Below, piece by piece: positions 37,801 to 49,900 of a stretch of 64,000 bases of DNA. The first letter of the stretch is position 1, and each line of letters starts with the position of its first letter. Source of the stretch: Acanthornis magna (taxonomy: Eukaryota > Chordata > Aves > Passeriformes > Acanthizidae); contig JAWUZG010000070.1 of the NCBI GenBank assembly GCA_036785705.1, positions 5,467,001-5,531,000 on the forward strand, in the 5' to 3' direction. The notes under the pieces were generated by a model that did no database searches, was not told where the DNA came from, and was given only the letters and a program-made list of their open reading frames with translations. The position numbers were made by a program, and so were the translations under genes.

Positions 37801-39939
37801 GTGAACATGGGTGCTGAGACATGGAGACTTGCATTAACCCACATATAGGAATAGTGTATATTTTTGATCTCCATGGATGCTGTGATGCAGGACCATTCTT
37901 AAATATGGAGCAAGTTGTTAAGTGATTACCTGGCTAATTTTATGCCAAACATGAGGTGTGTATTTCTCAGCATAGATTAATAAAATGTGATTTTATATAG
38001 GATCTTAGATAGGAACATGCAGCTTTCTGTGGAATACCGTAAAGACAAGGATGAAGTGCAGTATATGTGGCTTAACTATGGCTGTTGAAAAAAGTAATCT
38101 CAATATAGTGAGCATTTTAATGACCTCCAGGGTGAAAATATTTACTGTTTCAAAACAAAGCAAGGAAAAATAGTTATGATTTTTTCCCCTCCTGGGATAA
38201 CCTGAGCTTATTGAGTAAAATAGTATTTTACAGGACATATAACTTGGCATGCAACTGTTAAATCTCTCTTAAATAGATCTTTGTTGCTTTCTATAAAAAC
38301 TGCATAAACTGCTTTATGTGCATCCATCACAGCCAACAGTTAAGCTCAAATATTTACCACAGGTATCATTTGGTTTTCTAACAGGCACAGTGAGACTTTG
38401 TGGGAAGAACTGTGGAGGATGATTTATTTTCACACCATTTAATGCCACAGTCCTTATCTTTCCTTAGGAACAGGGTCTGGATTTTCTCCAAGTGGAAATT
38501 TTATACTAAAAGGTGAGCCTTAAACTGTGGTTAAAGAAGCAGCAGAGGAAAGAGCATAAAAATAATGTGGCTAAATCCTCAGTGACGTAGTACCATTAGA
38601 ACTGGTGGGATTTGACCCCTGAGAATTTGTCCCATTAACAGTAAGTCCCAGCCCGACATGTGTTTGGTCTGAAGATCCCATGCTGTTGAGAAGTTGCTGG
38701 TCCAACACATTTGACTGACTCCAACACTCAGCTGCAGTTTGAGGTGGCTTGGACATTAATGTAGGAAAAGAGAATGGGGATCCATGTTAGGGAGTAGAGA
38801 CAACACAGTTTCTTGCTCTGATTTTTATTATCTTATTCCATTTTCAGTTTGGTAGTTTTGACAGAGATTTGTAGGCTGGGATTGTGAGCGAAATGGAGGT
38901 GAAAGTTAAACTGAGGAGATCAGACAAATCTCATTTTAAAGTATTAAAACTTGTAGATTCTGACTTGCACAGTCTTTGATAGTTATGTTTGAAAACTAGC
39001 AGGTACTAAAGGACATTTGTCCCCTGAAGGAACACAAATATTATTATATCTTCTGATAGACACAAAGGCTGACTGGCAATTACTGGATTTGCATCCTATA
39101 TATATATTCACCTTCTCTAAAAGTGGATCTACTCTAAGATTTGGAAACTCCCATATGCAGCACCTTTGTGTGAATTTTTCTTCTCTTTCCTTATAATAAA
39201 AACAAAGACAACCCTCGGGTGTGTCCAGAGATCTCAGTGACCTGAAAACAGTAGAGATTTATGCTGCTGTAATTTATTTGAAGCCTTGTCACCTGCCTTT
39301 AGTTTTGCAGTGAGATGCTAATCTCCTCAGATTTTGTGTACTGTTAGTACATGTAAAAAGCTGTCCAAAATGTTGATATCAGCATTGTTCCATGACATTT
39401 ACAATGAATGTTTCAAAACATATTTGCACTAGTTTAGAATAAGTTTTACAAATTGATTTCAACCTTTGCAGGTAATACTATGGAAAAAAACCCAGGATAA
39501 ACATTTAGTATTTTGATTTTTGGATGTGAGCAGTACAGCGTGAACCGACTGTGTAATAATTAAGAAAGAAGGTAGAAATCCTGTGTGCTGAAAGGGACTT
39601 TTACTGTGAGGCTGTTTGGTTAATTTGGTCAAAAGTCTGTGGGATGGGAGAAATAAACTTTTTGATGAAATGAAAAACTTAAATGAAAACTTTCCACTTG
39701 GGTTGAATTTCTAGGCTGTCTTCTAAAAACACTAAAACTTACTGAACTGAGAAAAGGGCTTAGTTGCCAAAACCAAACAAAATTTAACTCTGCATGTAAA
39801 CTGGAAACTCCGATTAAATTGGAAATTGTTCATTTTCCTAAAATGCTTTTGTGTGGGCTGGGAAGTGGGGGTATAATTTCCTGACCAGCTCTAACACAGG
39901 CTTGCAGCGCTGCTGCTTTTTATACTTGCAGGCAGCCGG
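31840..39939. other. Anonymous non-coding sequence
   Basis: No exon or mobile element recognised in this 8-kb stretch. T/G-rich tracts occur at about 35488-35513 and 35723-35759, and an octamer ATGCAAAT at 36364-36371. The 169-codon frame from 35139 contains a low-complexity Phe/Leu run translated from a T tract and looks fortuitous. Confidence 0.55.
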
Positions 39940-40205
39940 AACTGGTGACTAAGGTTTCGCTAATAGTGCAAATTCTATGAGCTGGTTGTTTGTGAGCATG
40001 TAATTGACCTTTGCTGGCAAAGCGATGGGGAGATAAGGAAAGGGAAAGGATAGATTTCAAGTCACTTCTTTTCTCCAGCTTGGAGGAACACACACCGGTG
40101 CTGCCTCTTGTTTTAGAAATCCTTTAAGCGCCATTTGTATTAATTATTTCAGTAGCATATAAGACAATTGCATGTCTGGCAGTGCCTGCTTCATTGCACA
40201 TGTAG
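39940..40205. promoter_or_regulatory. Candidate enhancer-like element
   Basis: A non-repetitive block with TGACCTTT at 40005-40012 (reverse AAAGGTCA, the NR4A/nuclear-receptor half-site), AGATAAGG (GATA, 40031-40038), TTTAAGCGCC, TTAATTATTTC (about 40139) and CAATTGCATG. Motif density and lack of repeats suggest a cis-element; conservation is untested. Confidence 0.25.
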
Positions 40206-41520
40206 AAACTCAAAGTTATTCAGCAAACATCTTCAGTACTGAGGAGGCTCCTATCTGCAGTCACGATAGTAAACATATAGTTTTATAGGGACAAGCTGTG
40301 TCCCTAATTCCTTACTGTCTGTGGATTTAAAGTAGGCTTTTCCTGAGCAGTCTTCAGGCGATGAATCAAAGAAAAATATGAAGCAAACCAAATTTTTCAT
40401 TCCCAGCCACATTATTTGTGTTTTCTTAAGAAGTGGGTTTTCTTCCCAAGTAGAAACTGTCAATCTATCAATGACAAATGGGGCAAAAAATTGAGATAAT
40501 TTTTTCAATCCAGTTAGGGATGTATGTATATCAGAGCTTAGGCTCTGAACGTAAATTTCCACCTTGATTTGCACCAGGATAAATTTGGTGAAATCACATG
40601 AAAACTTGATTTTGTGGGGAAAAAAGATTCTACTTGAATGTTAGCCATCACTGGCAATTTCCACATAATTCCTGACTTTGTCCAGTGACTTGATGTAGCT
40701 GAATGACACCAGAATTAAATGCAAAGCTGCCAAGCGCAGCAGTTGCAACTATGCTTTGAAGGGTGGTGATTTCCAGCATCCACAGTGGCTCAATTGGCTG
40801 AGGGAAGAGTGTGTGTGTGTTACTGCCAAGTGGCAGCATTGGTATTGTTTTATATCCCTGGCTGATATGGCTCTTTTATGTTCAGTTCTGGTGTGGATTT
40901 TTTTGGCAATAGGTGCTGAAGGCAGCGTGTATTGTACAGGAGCAGGGTTGGTTTTCCTTCCATAGCAGGAAAGATCGAAGCATCTCTTTGGAATGAGAAA
41001 GAAAGACTGTTCTGAGGTGCTGAATGTCCTTTGCCTATGTGGTGGTGCCTTCCTTGTGCTCGTAGGGCTGTGCCCAGAAAGCATTTTCCTTTCAGCATGG
41101 CAAAGGTAGGAAGTGAGAACAGGCTGTTTTTCTCATTGTGTTTATTCAGCCGTCTCTCGTTTCTGAGGACCGGGTTCAGGAGCAAGGTACCGCACAGTCA
41201 GCTTCTCAACTTGCTGATGTTTGCACTCGCCTTCCCCTGTGACTCATTCCAAACACATCTCGTTCATTCAGGAGGGTAATTTTCTATTTCCACTTTGGTG
41301 CACTTCTCCTCCTCCTCCTCTGCCCCCTCCTTCCAGATCTAAAATGTCCTGTCAGCTGCTGTTTATCTGATGGTTCAAATGTCCATGCTTGGTTTCTTTT
41401 TCCCCGTCGCTACGGTTTCTCCTTCCGTTCCAAAGGCTGTTTTAGTTGTCATTTCTATTCCCCTGTCAGCAGCATTCTTCATCGTCTCTGGCTTGGGCAG
41501 TCTGTCTACATCGTTTTCTT
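40206..41520. other. Anonymous non-coding sequence with short microsatellites
   Basis: Short (GT)6 at about 40809-40820 and (CCT)5 at about 41306-41320. Several overlapping frames on both strands around 40,750-41,280 have no recognisable domain. Confidence 0.55.
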
Positions 41521-41840
41521 TAGAGGTGTTTTTGTGCTAAATGAGTGCCTCCTAGGAAGCCCAATGTAGCATAGCATAATTAAGTGACAATATATGAGGT
41601 GCCAGTCCTTTACCAGGCAGTTAATGACTGGCTGGAAGATTTACAGGCATGAGGTAAAGTCAGAGGAAATTTAGCACTCCAGCTTGCAGTTAAATGATAG
41701 GTAGAGGACATTTGAACGCTCCTATTTTCCAAAGAAATACTAATTTAAACTTAGCCAGTGGTCAACTTGCTTATTTCTGTATTAAATTGATCAAATGGTA
41801 AACTTATCAAGTCTGGAAGATGTTATGCGGTAACATTGCC
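41521..41840. promoter_or_regulatory. Candidate conserved non-coding element
   Basis: An AT-leaning, repeat-free block with GCATAATTAAGTG, CAGTTAATGAC, GCAGTTAAATGATAG and AATTGATCAAATGG. This texture is typical of vertebrate developmental non-coding elements. Inference only. Confidence 0.22.
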
Positions 41841-42599
41841 CTTGGGAAAGGGTATCCTTGGTTGTCTTGATGAGGCGGACAGTGGCAGCAGGCTTGATTT
41901 TAATTCCTTATCTTCCAGTAATTATGTGGCTACATCTGGGGAGATTTTACTTGGGGTTCTCACTGTTTCCCCTCTTCATTACTTTAATTGTAATGCAGTG
42001 CACACATATTCTTTATCCCTTATGCCTATGAGCTTTGCCTGAGCAGTGTGCTCTGGAGGCCGTGCCTCCTGCTTCATCATCCGTGTACTGATGCCCCAGG
42101 CAGGACAAGGAAAAGTGTTCCCTGCCCCTGCCTCTGTCATCTTCAGATTCCACCTTTTTATAGCTGCAAATCAGTGCTCCAGTTCTCTGGCAGTCCTTCA
42201 CAGCTTGCAGAAGGGAAGCACAGGGATATCAAAAATATGCTGCATTATTTTTAAGTGCCTAGATAAACTGTAAATGGGTAGATGTGTCCCATTTACCGTT
42301 TGCCCCCTCCCCAGACCACGTGGAAAGAAAGATGAAGATTGTTTACCTTGGTTTGGATCTTACTTTACGTATCTGAAATGTTTCCAATGAGTAAAAATTT
42401 TAAGCCTATTAAATATAATTTTTCAAGGCCAGGGTAAATTTTGCTGGGAAGGCTTGTGGAAAGTGTGGGCATGTGGTGCACAGAACACAGGCTGAGTGGT
42501 ATCTGTTCACATGCATCCCTTTAAAAAAGATGAAGGGGAAAACCCCACTATCTTTGGGTCAATGTCTGCAAGGTTATTCCAGGGTAGGGTACCAAATCC
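41841..42599. other. Anonymous non-coding sequence
   Basis: No gene or repeat recognised. Confidence 0.55.
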
Positions 42600-42717
42600 T
42601 TCTCTCTTTTTTTTCTCTTTCTCTCTCTTTTTAAATTTTTTTTTTTTCCTTGAGTTCCCTTATGTTTCCACTCATAACATTTTTTTCCTTTTTTTTATTT
42701 CTCCCTCTTTTTGGTAG
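42600..42717 (+). repeat. Polypyrimidine tract
   Basis: About 118 bp dominated by T and C (TCTCTTT units, T12, T8), broken by short A-containing islands. The minus strand is purine-rich. A simple low-complexity region that may form triplex or slip. Confidence 0.75.
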
Positions 42718-43282
42718 CAGATTACTGCGGCCACTAAGAGGTACTGTTGATACAGCTCTAGTTACCACAGTTTAGTTGCTGCAATAGAGATCTTTTTGTG
42801 TACTCTTTGCATATTTGAGCTGCTCTTTCATTGTATCCTTTTACTGGTGGTTGTTTTTGGTTTTTGTTTTATCGTATTTTTGTTTTAAATGAGTAAGCTG
42901 TTTACATTAGCTTAAACATTCACTTAGCTTTATGCCATTCAGCTTTGTGTCAACGTACAAGGCAGGTGAACATCAACACAGCTCCAATTTTACTTCCTTG
43001 CTTTACTCCTATTTTGAGTGACAGTTTTTGGAGTTGTGCAGAACAGGTTTGTCTCAAAGGCTGCATTTGTTCTAGCAATGAGGTGAGCACTTCTGGGTGC
43101 TGGGTTTTCCTGCCTTCCCCGGCTGTGAAGTGTCACTATTAAGAAGGTTTTGTGGGATGTGCTGGGCTTGTCAGTACACCTGTGGGTTCCCCTATAAACT
43201 GGCTGAGTACAAATTTGTTATTAAATTAATGACTGCAGATTTGCCATAAGGTATGTATTAAATATATCTTGGTGGTGCTTGT

Positions 43283-43305
43283 ACTGGTGTACTCTGTACA
43301 CCAGT
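43283..43305. repeat. Inverted repeat, 10-bp arms
   Basis: ACTGGTGTAC, spacer TCT, GTACACCAGT: perfect arms with a 3-base spacer. The spacing resembles steroid-receptor inverted repeats, but the half-sites (TAC/GTA at the spacer) do not match the AGAACA consensus. Confidence 0.8.
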
Positions 43306-45135
43306 GGTGCCTGGAGAGCATTTCCTTGGTTTTAGCTCATCTTTACTCCTTTCTATTTGTGAAGCAGTCCACTTGAAATCATGCTTGTTAAATTTCTGGT
43401 GTTTTATATTAGAGTATTATTTTTGTCTTCACGTTTTCTCTGAGTTCCACATAAATCAGAAAAAGCCATAATCCAAATGAATGTCTCCAGGAAATACTTC
43501 TGTAATAGGAAGAAGTTGGGATGCTTTCCAAAAATAGAGAAAAGATGTTCATAAAAGTTTAGTAAACAGAGTTTTAGGAGGAAGTCTCTTTAGGTTTTTC
43601 AAGTGTCACTAATTTCCTGTTGAAACATGCCCCAGATCTGGATACATGCTGGTATTTAGATGCCGAAGTCCTGCAGAGTCCAGTGATAAAGTGGCTTGCA
43701 GATTTCAACTTTGGGCACATTAGGAACCTCCTTCTTTTTCCCTTCTCCCATCTTAGGTTTGTGGGTGTCTATATTTAAATAAAATTTTGTTCTGTCAGCT
43801 CTTGAAGAAAGGATAAATGGCTGTGGATCTCTGCTTTCTCCCAAAATGAACCTGTTTCTCCCACCAGCATTCCTGTGCCTTTTGCAATTGCTTTTCTACC
43901 CCACACTTTTGATTCCTTTATTTTGGCATCGATCTACCTTCATTCATTTTGAGGCTGTCTTATGCCGTAATGGAATTTTTTGTTGGCTTAACTGCGTGAT
44001 CATGAACAGCATCTGAACCTTTAGGGGAGTCAGACACTCAAAGGAAGTGTGTCCAAATGCGTGTCAATTTATTTGCCAAGTGTGCACGCGTGTATATCGC
44101 TGCCCTCTCCTGCATGGAACGGGTACTGCTCCAAGATGTGCCTCAGGCCATTTTCTTGGGAAAGTTCAGAGCTGTGTCAGCCTCATGCTGAAGGAAAAGG
44201 GCCCTGAGACTTTAGCCTGGGAGATGTTCCTACTGTTTCTGCGAAGCTTACGCTGTCTGTGGTGAGCACTTTAGAGACAGTACGGCCAGATCTGAAATCT
44301 GGAGAAATTCAATGCATGTTTCCACAAAATTGAGAGTTTTGAACAGAGCTCATTTCCAGTTGCAGCTGAAAAGGGCATTTGGAAATCTGGGTGCTCTTTG
44401 TTACTTTCTGGAAAATTTGCTATTTTTTGCCGTATGTCTATAGGACGTTGTTGAAACCGACTGAGTCATGATGCCTGGAAATGTTAGGAGGCATATTGAG
44501 TAGCAACGGAGTGTTAGAGGTAATCACAGCAGAAGCAGAAATTCTGTTTAGTTCCGAGGCTATGAACACAACAGCTGTGCTAGAGCCACAGGGCAGGGAG
44601 CTTCTACAAGGCGGTGCCAAGTGGGGACCAGATGGTGTACAGGATTGGTAAAGCGTATGAAGTCATCTGCCCCTAGGTTATGAATTCAAGTGCAGCTCAG
44701 GATGTTAAGCTGGCTAAAATTTATGGTTATCTGCAGCAAGACTGGATTGGGCTTTGAGGTGCTGGCATGAAAAATTGAGCAAAAAAGACCCCTCATGAAT
44801 GAAGAAGCAAAGGGCAGTGTTGTGAGAGATGTGAAGGGCTAGATTTCCAATGACTGCTTAGCCCCTTTGGCATAGAGTGTTTTGCAAATTGGTTTGCTTG
44901 TTTAGGGAGTGAAGGTAGACTCTCTTACAAAAACAAGCAAAAAGAAAAAAGGACAGGGAAAAAGGTGTCCTTATTTACTAGCACAACTTTTCTCTAGCAT
45001 CCTTTGCTTGATTCAAGACTGAAATGTATGTGCTGAGACAACTTTAGCATGGAATGTTCTCTTTCCCTTCTTTAAGGTTATAGTGTGGGAAATGGATATT
45101 ATCAGGCTCCCAAAACTCAGAGAAGCTCTTGGTCA
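43306..45135. other. Anonymous non-coding sequence
   Basis: No exon, RNA gene or mobile element recognised. Confidence 0.55.
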
Positions 45136-45267
45136 TAGAATGAATCACAGAATGGTTTGGTTTGGAAGGGACCTTAGAGATCATCTGGTTCTAACCCTGT
45201 GCCATGGGCAGGGACACCTTCCGCTAAACCAGGTTGTTTAATGCCCCATCCAACCTCGCCTTGGTCC
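45136..45267 (-). mobile_element. CR1 LINE 3' end, antisense
   Basis: Plus strand reads CATAGAATGAATCACAGAAT, GGTTTGGTTTGGAAGGGACC, TTAGAGATCATCTGGTTCTA, CCATGGGCAGGGACACCTTC and CCCCATCCAACCTCGCCTTG: the reverse complement of the avian CR1 3' end. It is 5'-truncated after about 130 bp. High similarity to consensus suggests a younger insertion than that at 12,222. Confidence 0.95.
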
Positions 45268-48200
45268 ATTTTATACTGTGTGAAATTAAACTTTTTCAGA
45301 CCTGGAAAGAAGGTATTCATAAATGAAAAACTGACTCTTGATTGCAGGTGCTGTTTCTCCAAAGTCTGTATTCACAGAACAAGGAGGCAGGTAAATATTA
45401 GCACTGATAGAATGAGATGGGAAATGTCACTTTGAATGGTTTATGTCCTGGCTGTGGAGTCATTGGGGTGGGATTAGAGAAGGGGTTATTGACACCGTTC
45501 TGCTTCTCAACTAAGCTTTAGCAGGTTCTCATTTCGTGGGTGCTGGATGGTACTAAGGTGTGCTGGAGAGGTGCAACATTTTCTGGGGTCACTCCGCAGG
45601 GCTGGAGGCAGCCACCAGGGCAAAATGCCACGTGGAGGTTCAATCTCCATGGTCACATCTGGGCCGAGCCTACGTGTGCAAAGTATATGAGGTGGCCTTG
45701 ACTATCATCTGTGATCTCTGTATTGGAAGTGTAGAAGGGGTGGAAAGATTAGGAATTTGGGATGATGAGGGCACTTTTGGAGTAGGTGTAATTGAGTAAG
45801 CCATTGCCAAATGGCTTGTCCTGTCCAAGACTGACAGATAAGAGGGAGAAGCGTGATGGTTCAAAATGGAAGGGTGACAAAAATGTGGCAAAACGAACAA
45901 CTTGCCTTAATCACTTTTAACTACAAAAACAGTCCTCTGTGATTCTTGCAAACATCTGCCATCAAATTTGCATCTACTCTGAGAGCCAGATGTTGAGGTT
46001 TGTAATCACAAACAGTGAGATCAAGCAGTGCATCCTGTATCCTAAGTACCCTGCTAACCAAGCCTGACTTGTGTGTTCATCAATTATGCTGTCTCTCTCT
46101 TTTCAAAATTTTTAATTATGTTTTTGGTTATTATTTTTATTTCATTCTTTGTGCTTGTTTTCCCCATTCTCAAGCTCTTGGTTTGAGTATGTCTAAAACC
46201 AATATTTTTTTCATCTGACAGACTGCTGCATCTAAAGATTTGGGGCAGTGATAGGGCACGAATTTAAGAAGTAAAAATTAATCATTGATTCTTTTGACAC
46301 ATTGTAACTCCAAGCATTTTTAGTTTTCAGCTCAGGCTTTTCAGTTGATGTGGGAGGATGGACTTGAGATTTTTTAGCTTTGCCCCACAGATTAATCCAG
46401 GCATTTCAATGGTGCTTTTGTACATATTGTTTAATATGGTCAGCTAATGGAAGTGAAGCAACCTAGATGAGTAAGTTCTGATCTCTGGAAGGCCATAGTG
46501 ATTAAGCATGAGCAACTTGCAACTGAGTAAGATGACATGAAATCTGATAAACAGTGTGCTTGGTGTCACAATATTTTGTGAAATTTTGCTGTGGAGATAA
46601 TATCAAGTAGTTTTTAGTTATATATGTCTACTGTGTGGCTTCAGAAAGTGGTATGGAAAAATAATGTGTTTGATTGTTCTCCACTTCATCTTGCTGTTTT
46701 CATGGTTTTCACATGGAAAACTTTTGGAAGGTGGATGATTCCGTGTGAGGGACAGCTTCAGAGAATTTAAGTGTGCCAAGCAAAGTATCAAGAGTTCCTT
46801 GATGAGATATGAGGGAGAAGGAGGAAAGAGATGAACAGAAATTTAGTGCCAGTTAACACAAATCTTTGTGCTGATCAGAATCCATTGGATAGCAAATCAC
46901 ACTGAGTTACTTGGAAATAAAAGCAAGGCTTCAACTTCTTATGTTGCTGCCCATTTCATGCCATTTATATGTGTCTGTATATTGAATTGCTGACTGTTTC
47001 TATGTGTTATGATTTGGTTTTTAAGAGGTAATTTTTTTAGTCTGTGGAGGCTTCAGGTTTGGTTTTATAGAAGTTAGAGTGATTTCTGTATTTGAGAAGG
47101 TGTGTACAATAAGGTTTGTATGACCAAATGTATTTGCATTTCTTACTTGGGAGGATAACAGCAATTTCCTTCCAATGATGAGGTTTCATTTTCTGACACA
47201 TCAGCGAGTCACATCGAAAATGTTGAACTACAAACAAGCTTAAGAGAACTGAACAACTTGTCTAAGGTTCCGTATGTAGAAATAGCAAACAGAGGCCTAA
47301 TCTTTCCTATTATGCTTGGGTCTTTGGAAACAGAATATGCCAGGAATATCGCCTGCCTTTGTTTTTTGTCATGGCTAATAAATTGCTCCAGTCAACTGGA
47401 TGTTCCTTTGGAAGGTTACAGTAAATCATGGGCCTGGACATAAGCCAACGCTTCCTTCCATGAGGCAAATCTTAAAAGGTACAAAAAGACTGTGTCGGGC
47501 TGTTCTCAGTTTCGTTGTGGACACAGTCTACTCCCAAGTGGGGGAGACACAAGGGGGCAATGGGTCTTCTATACAAGCTGGATGTAGCCAAAACCCACAC
47601 CCAGATAATTCAAACTGTTAATTCCTTCAGACAATGGTAGATAGTAATTTAAAGAAAAACAGCTAGGTGAAAGCAGAGTGGTGTAATCTGAAAGAGCCGT
47701 GCTCAGGTCTTGCAGACTTGCTTGCAGAGCTTGTGTTTGTTATTTGCTTAGTGGTTTTAGAAAAATTGTCTGTACTTATACTCCACTTCTTGAGGGAAGA
47801 AATCTTAGTTCTTTTATGTTGCTCTTGTGCTCCTGTGCTAGATTTATCATCAAGCTTATTGAACAATTGGCACTTGGAGTGTATCTGGATGTACTTATAT
47901 CCAGATGAGGACTACTTGCCCAGCTGCTCTATTCCATTGGTATATCCCTCTTCTCCTCCTTTCCTCACCCTCCCTTTTATTTTTTACCCCTTTGCTTTAA
48001 TGTGTCAACAAAGTGTTTTGAAGAGGCTTGAAAAATAGATTTTAAAATTTGGTTTATGATTATCTAGGAAAAATTCTTAAAGTACTCAAGAAGTGCACAG
48101 GTATTTCATATTTCAATACTCCCTGCCAGAGAAATGCCTTCCCATTCTGTATATTCACTGTATTAGATGAATAGAGGCAAACACAATTAGATACATTGCT

Positions 48201-49128
48201 GGGCAAGAGCATAAGTTTGAACATGAATTTCCTTTGCCTAAGAAGGTTGAACAGCTTTTTTTTCTGGAAATGGAGAACATTGAAAGGGGAGGGGTGGGAT
48301 ATGAGCACACAATAGCCCTGATGCTCCTGCGCTGTTTTGTTCCTTGTCTGTAGTAAGTGCTGGTATGGCACAGTGACGTTTTTTAACATGTGCACATATG
48401 TGCGACACACCAAAAGGAAAATAAATTCCTCCCTCACCCACTTCTAGTAGATTTTAGAAATGGCAGTGTGGCAACACATCTGTGGTACTGCTGACAGGGC
48501 AATAATTGAGCAGCACTGTTGTGGAAGCACAATCTTCAGTGAATCTTTATCAAGTCTTAGGACTCATGACAGTTGCTAATTTTGGAAAACTTTCAGTGGA
48601 GCACTTAACATCTCAGCTGAACTTTGGTTTCATCTAATAGTAATTACTTCCAGAAGTTAGTTTGAATGAGAAAATAAAACCTTACAGTCTCCTGACCAGG
48701 GCTATGGCGATGGTGCAAAGTGAATGTGCTGGAAAACTGAAGTCACTGCAAGAGCTGAATGTCCATTTCAATAAAAACATATTTGTTGAAAACATGGAGC
48801 CTGGACAGGTGGGTCCCAACTTTGCTGTGTTTACTGATGTGTAGAAAAATCATTAAAAGATGTGGAAGCATGCACAGGAGTATCTTGGTTATCGAGGTGG
48901 AAAGAAATGTTTCTGTAGCTTTCAATGACCTTGTGAGTCGAGCCTAAAAAAAAGTAGGAAGGAAGTGAGCTTTCTTGAATTTCAGGTTCTTTTTTAAATG
49001 AGTCAGCACAGTCTAATCTATACTGTGATTAAGTGCCTCTAGCCAGGAGGTTTAGAGAAGAAACAAACACAGTTTTGTTAGTCCCCTTCCTCCATCCTGC
49101 TGCTGTGCCTGCTATTCCTGCAGGCCTG
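45268..49128. other. Anonymous non-coding sequence
   Basis: No exon recognised. Contains a small hairpin, AAGCCATT-GCCA-AATGGCTT at 45798-45817, and octamers ATTTGCAT at 45966-45973 and 47132-47139. The 120-125-codon frames at 47,667-48,437 have no recognisable domain. Confidence 0.55.
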
Positions 49129-49213
49129 GCCGACGTGCGCCCGCGCACAGCGAGAGGCACACGCTCCTGCTCACACGCGCGCCTGTCCTGCGCCCTCCGA
49201 GGGTGACGGGGCG
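49129..49213. promoter_or_regulatory. Isolated CpG-dense patch
   Basis: I count 14 CpGs between 49131 and 49213, in a neighbourhood where CpG is rare. The patch includes the alternating CACACGCGCGC (49172-49182), which is Z-DNA-prone. It is too short for a standard CpG island. It may be a small unmethylated element, a remnant of a GC-rich insertion or a cryptic promoter. No exon is recognised beside it. Confidence 0.55.
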
Positions 49214-49229
49214 ATGCAGAGCCCTCTGC

Positions 49230-49900
49230 CTGGCCTTGTCAGAACTTGATAGCTCTCTAAATATTGTATTCTTTGTTGCCATAACACTGGGAAAATAGTA
49301 GGGGATACTGCATTATAAATATAGCTGAAGCCTTGGGGAATAGGAGCGTTTCTAAATGGCCTGAAGTGATGGCAGAGCATAATTCTCATAAATAAATGGG
49401 GACATAATTATTAAATGCTGACTGGATTTCTGATGGCTGTGGCACTCAAACTTGCTGGACAATTATTATACTAAGGGATTATCTTTTAACAGAGCGCAGT
49501 TATCTCTTCTGTTTGTTTTTCTCATTTTGCTATTCACATAAGCCAAGGGAAATGCAAAGCATTCTAATTGGTCATGGATCTTTCTACTGAATAAGCTCTA
49601 GCTTTATTTAGAAGGGTTTTGTGCAGTACATTCAGTTTACAGCTGGAGGAAGGTTGAGGGCGAGGAGAGAATTTGACAGGTTTGTTTTACAGAGCCACCA
49701 CAGTGAGGAGGTGAAATGGGAGAACAAACAGATAAACATCATGTTGAACTGAGTTATGAATGACAGTCCCATAAAATTTATAAAAGAAATCAGTCTCCCT
49801 TTGTTTCAATCAAAATAAAGAGCATTGACCTTTTACCTCTGCCTCACCTGCCTCAGCTTGCAAATCTGACAGCTGCAAATGGTATTAAATGTACCCACTG
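49230..49900. promoter_or_regulatory. Candidate conserved non-coding block
   Basis: Repeat-free AT-rich sequence with many developmental-type motifs: GGGGACATAATTATTAAATG (about 49398), ATGCAAAGCATTCTAATTGG (about 49552), TGACAG (MEIS/TGIF, 49761-49766) followed by CCATAAAATTTATAAA (HOX/CDX-like), CCTTTGTTTCAAT (SOX-like), CACCTG, and TGACAGCTGCAAATGG (E-box plus MEIS, about 49867). The adjoining CpG patch strengthens interest. Regulatory role is inferred. Confidence 0.35.

Noticed and set aside
47667..48437. Two 120-125-codon frames on opposite strands
   Set aside because: Neither shows a domain, and composition is leucine-rich from T-rich DNA. No splice or start context supports them.
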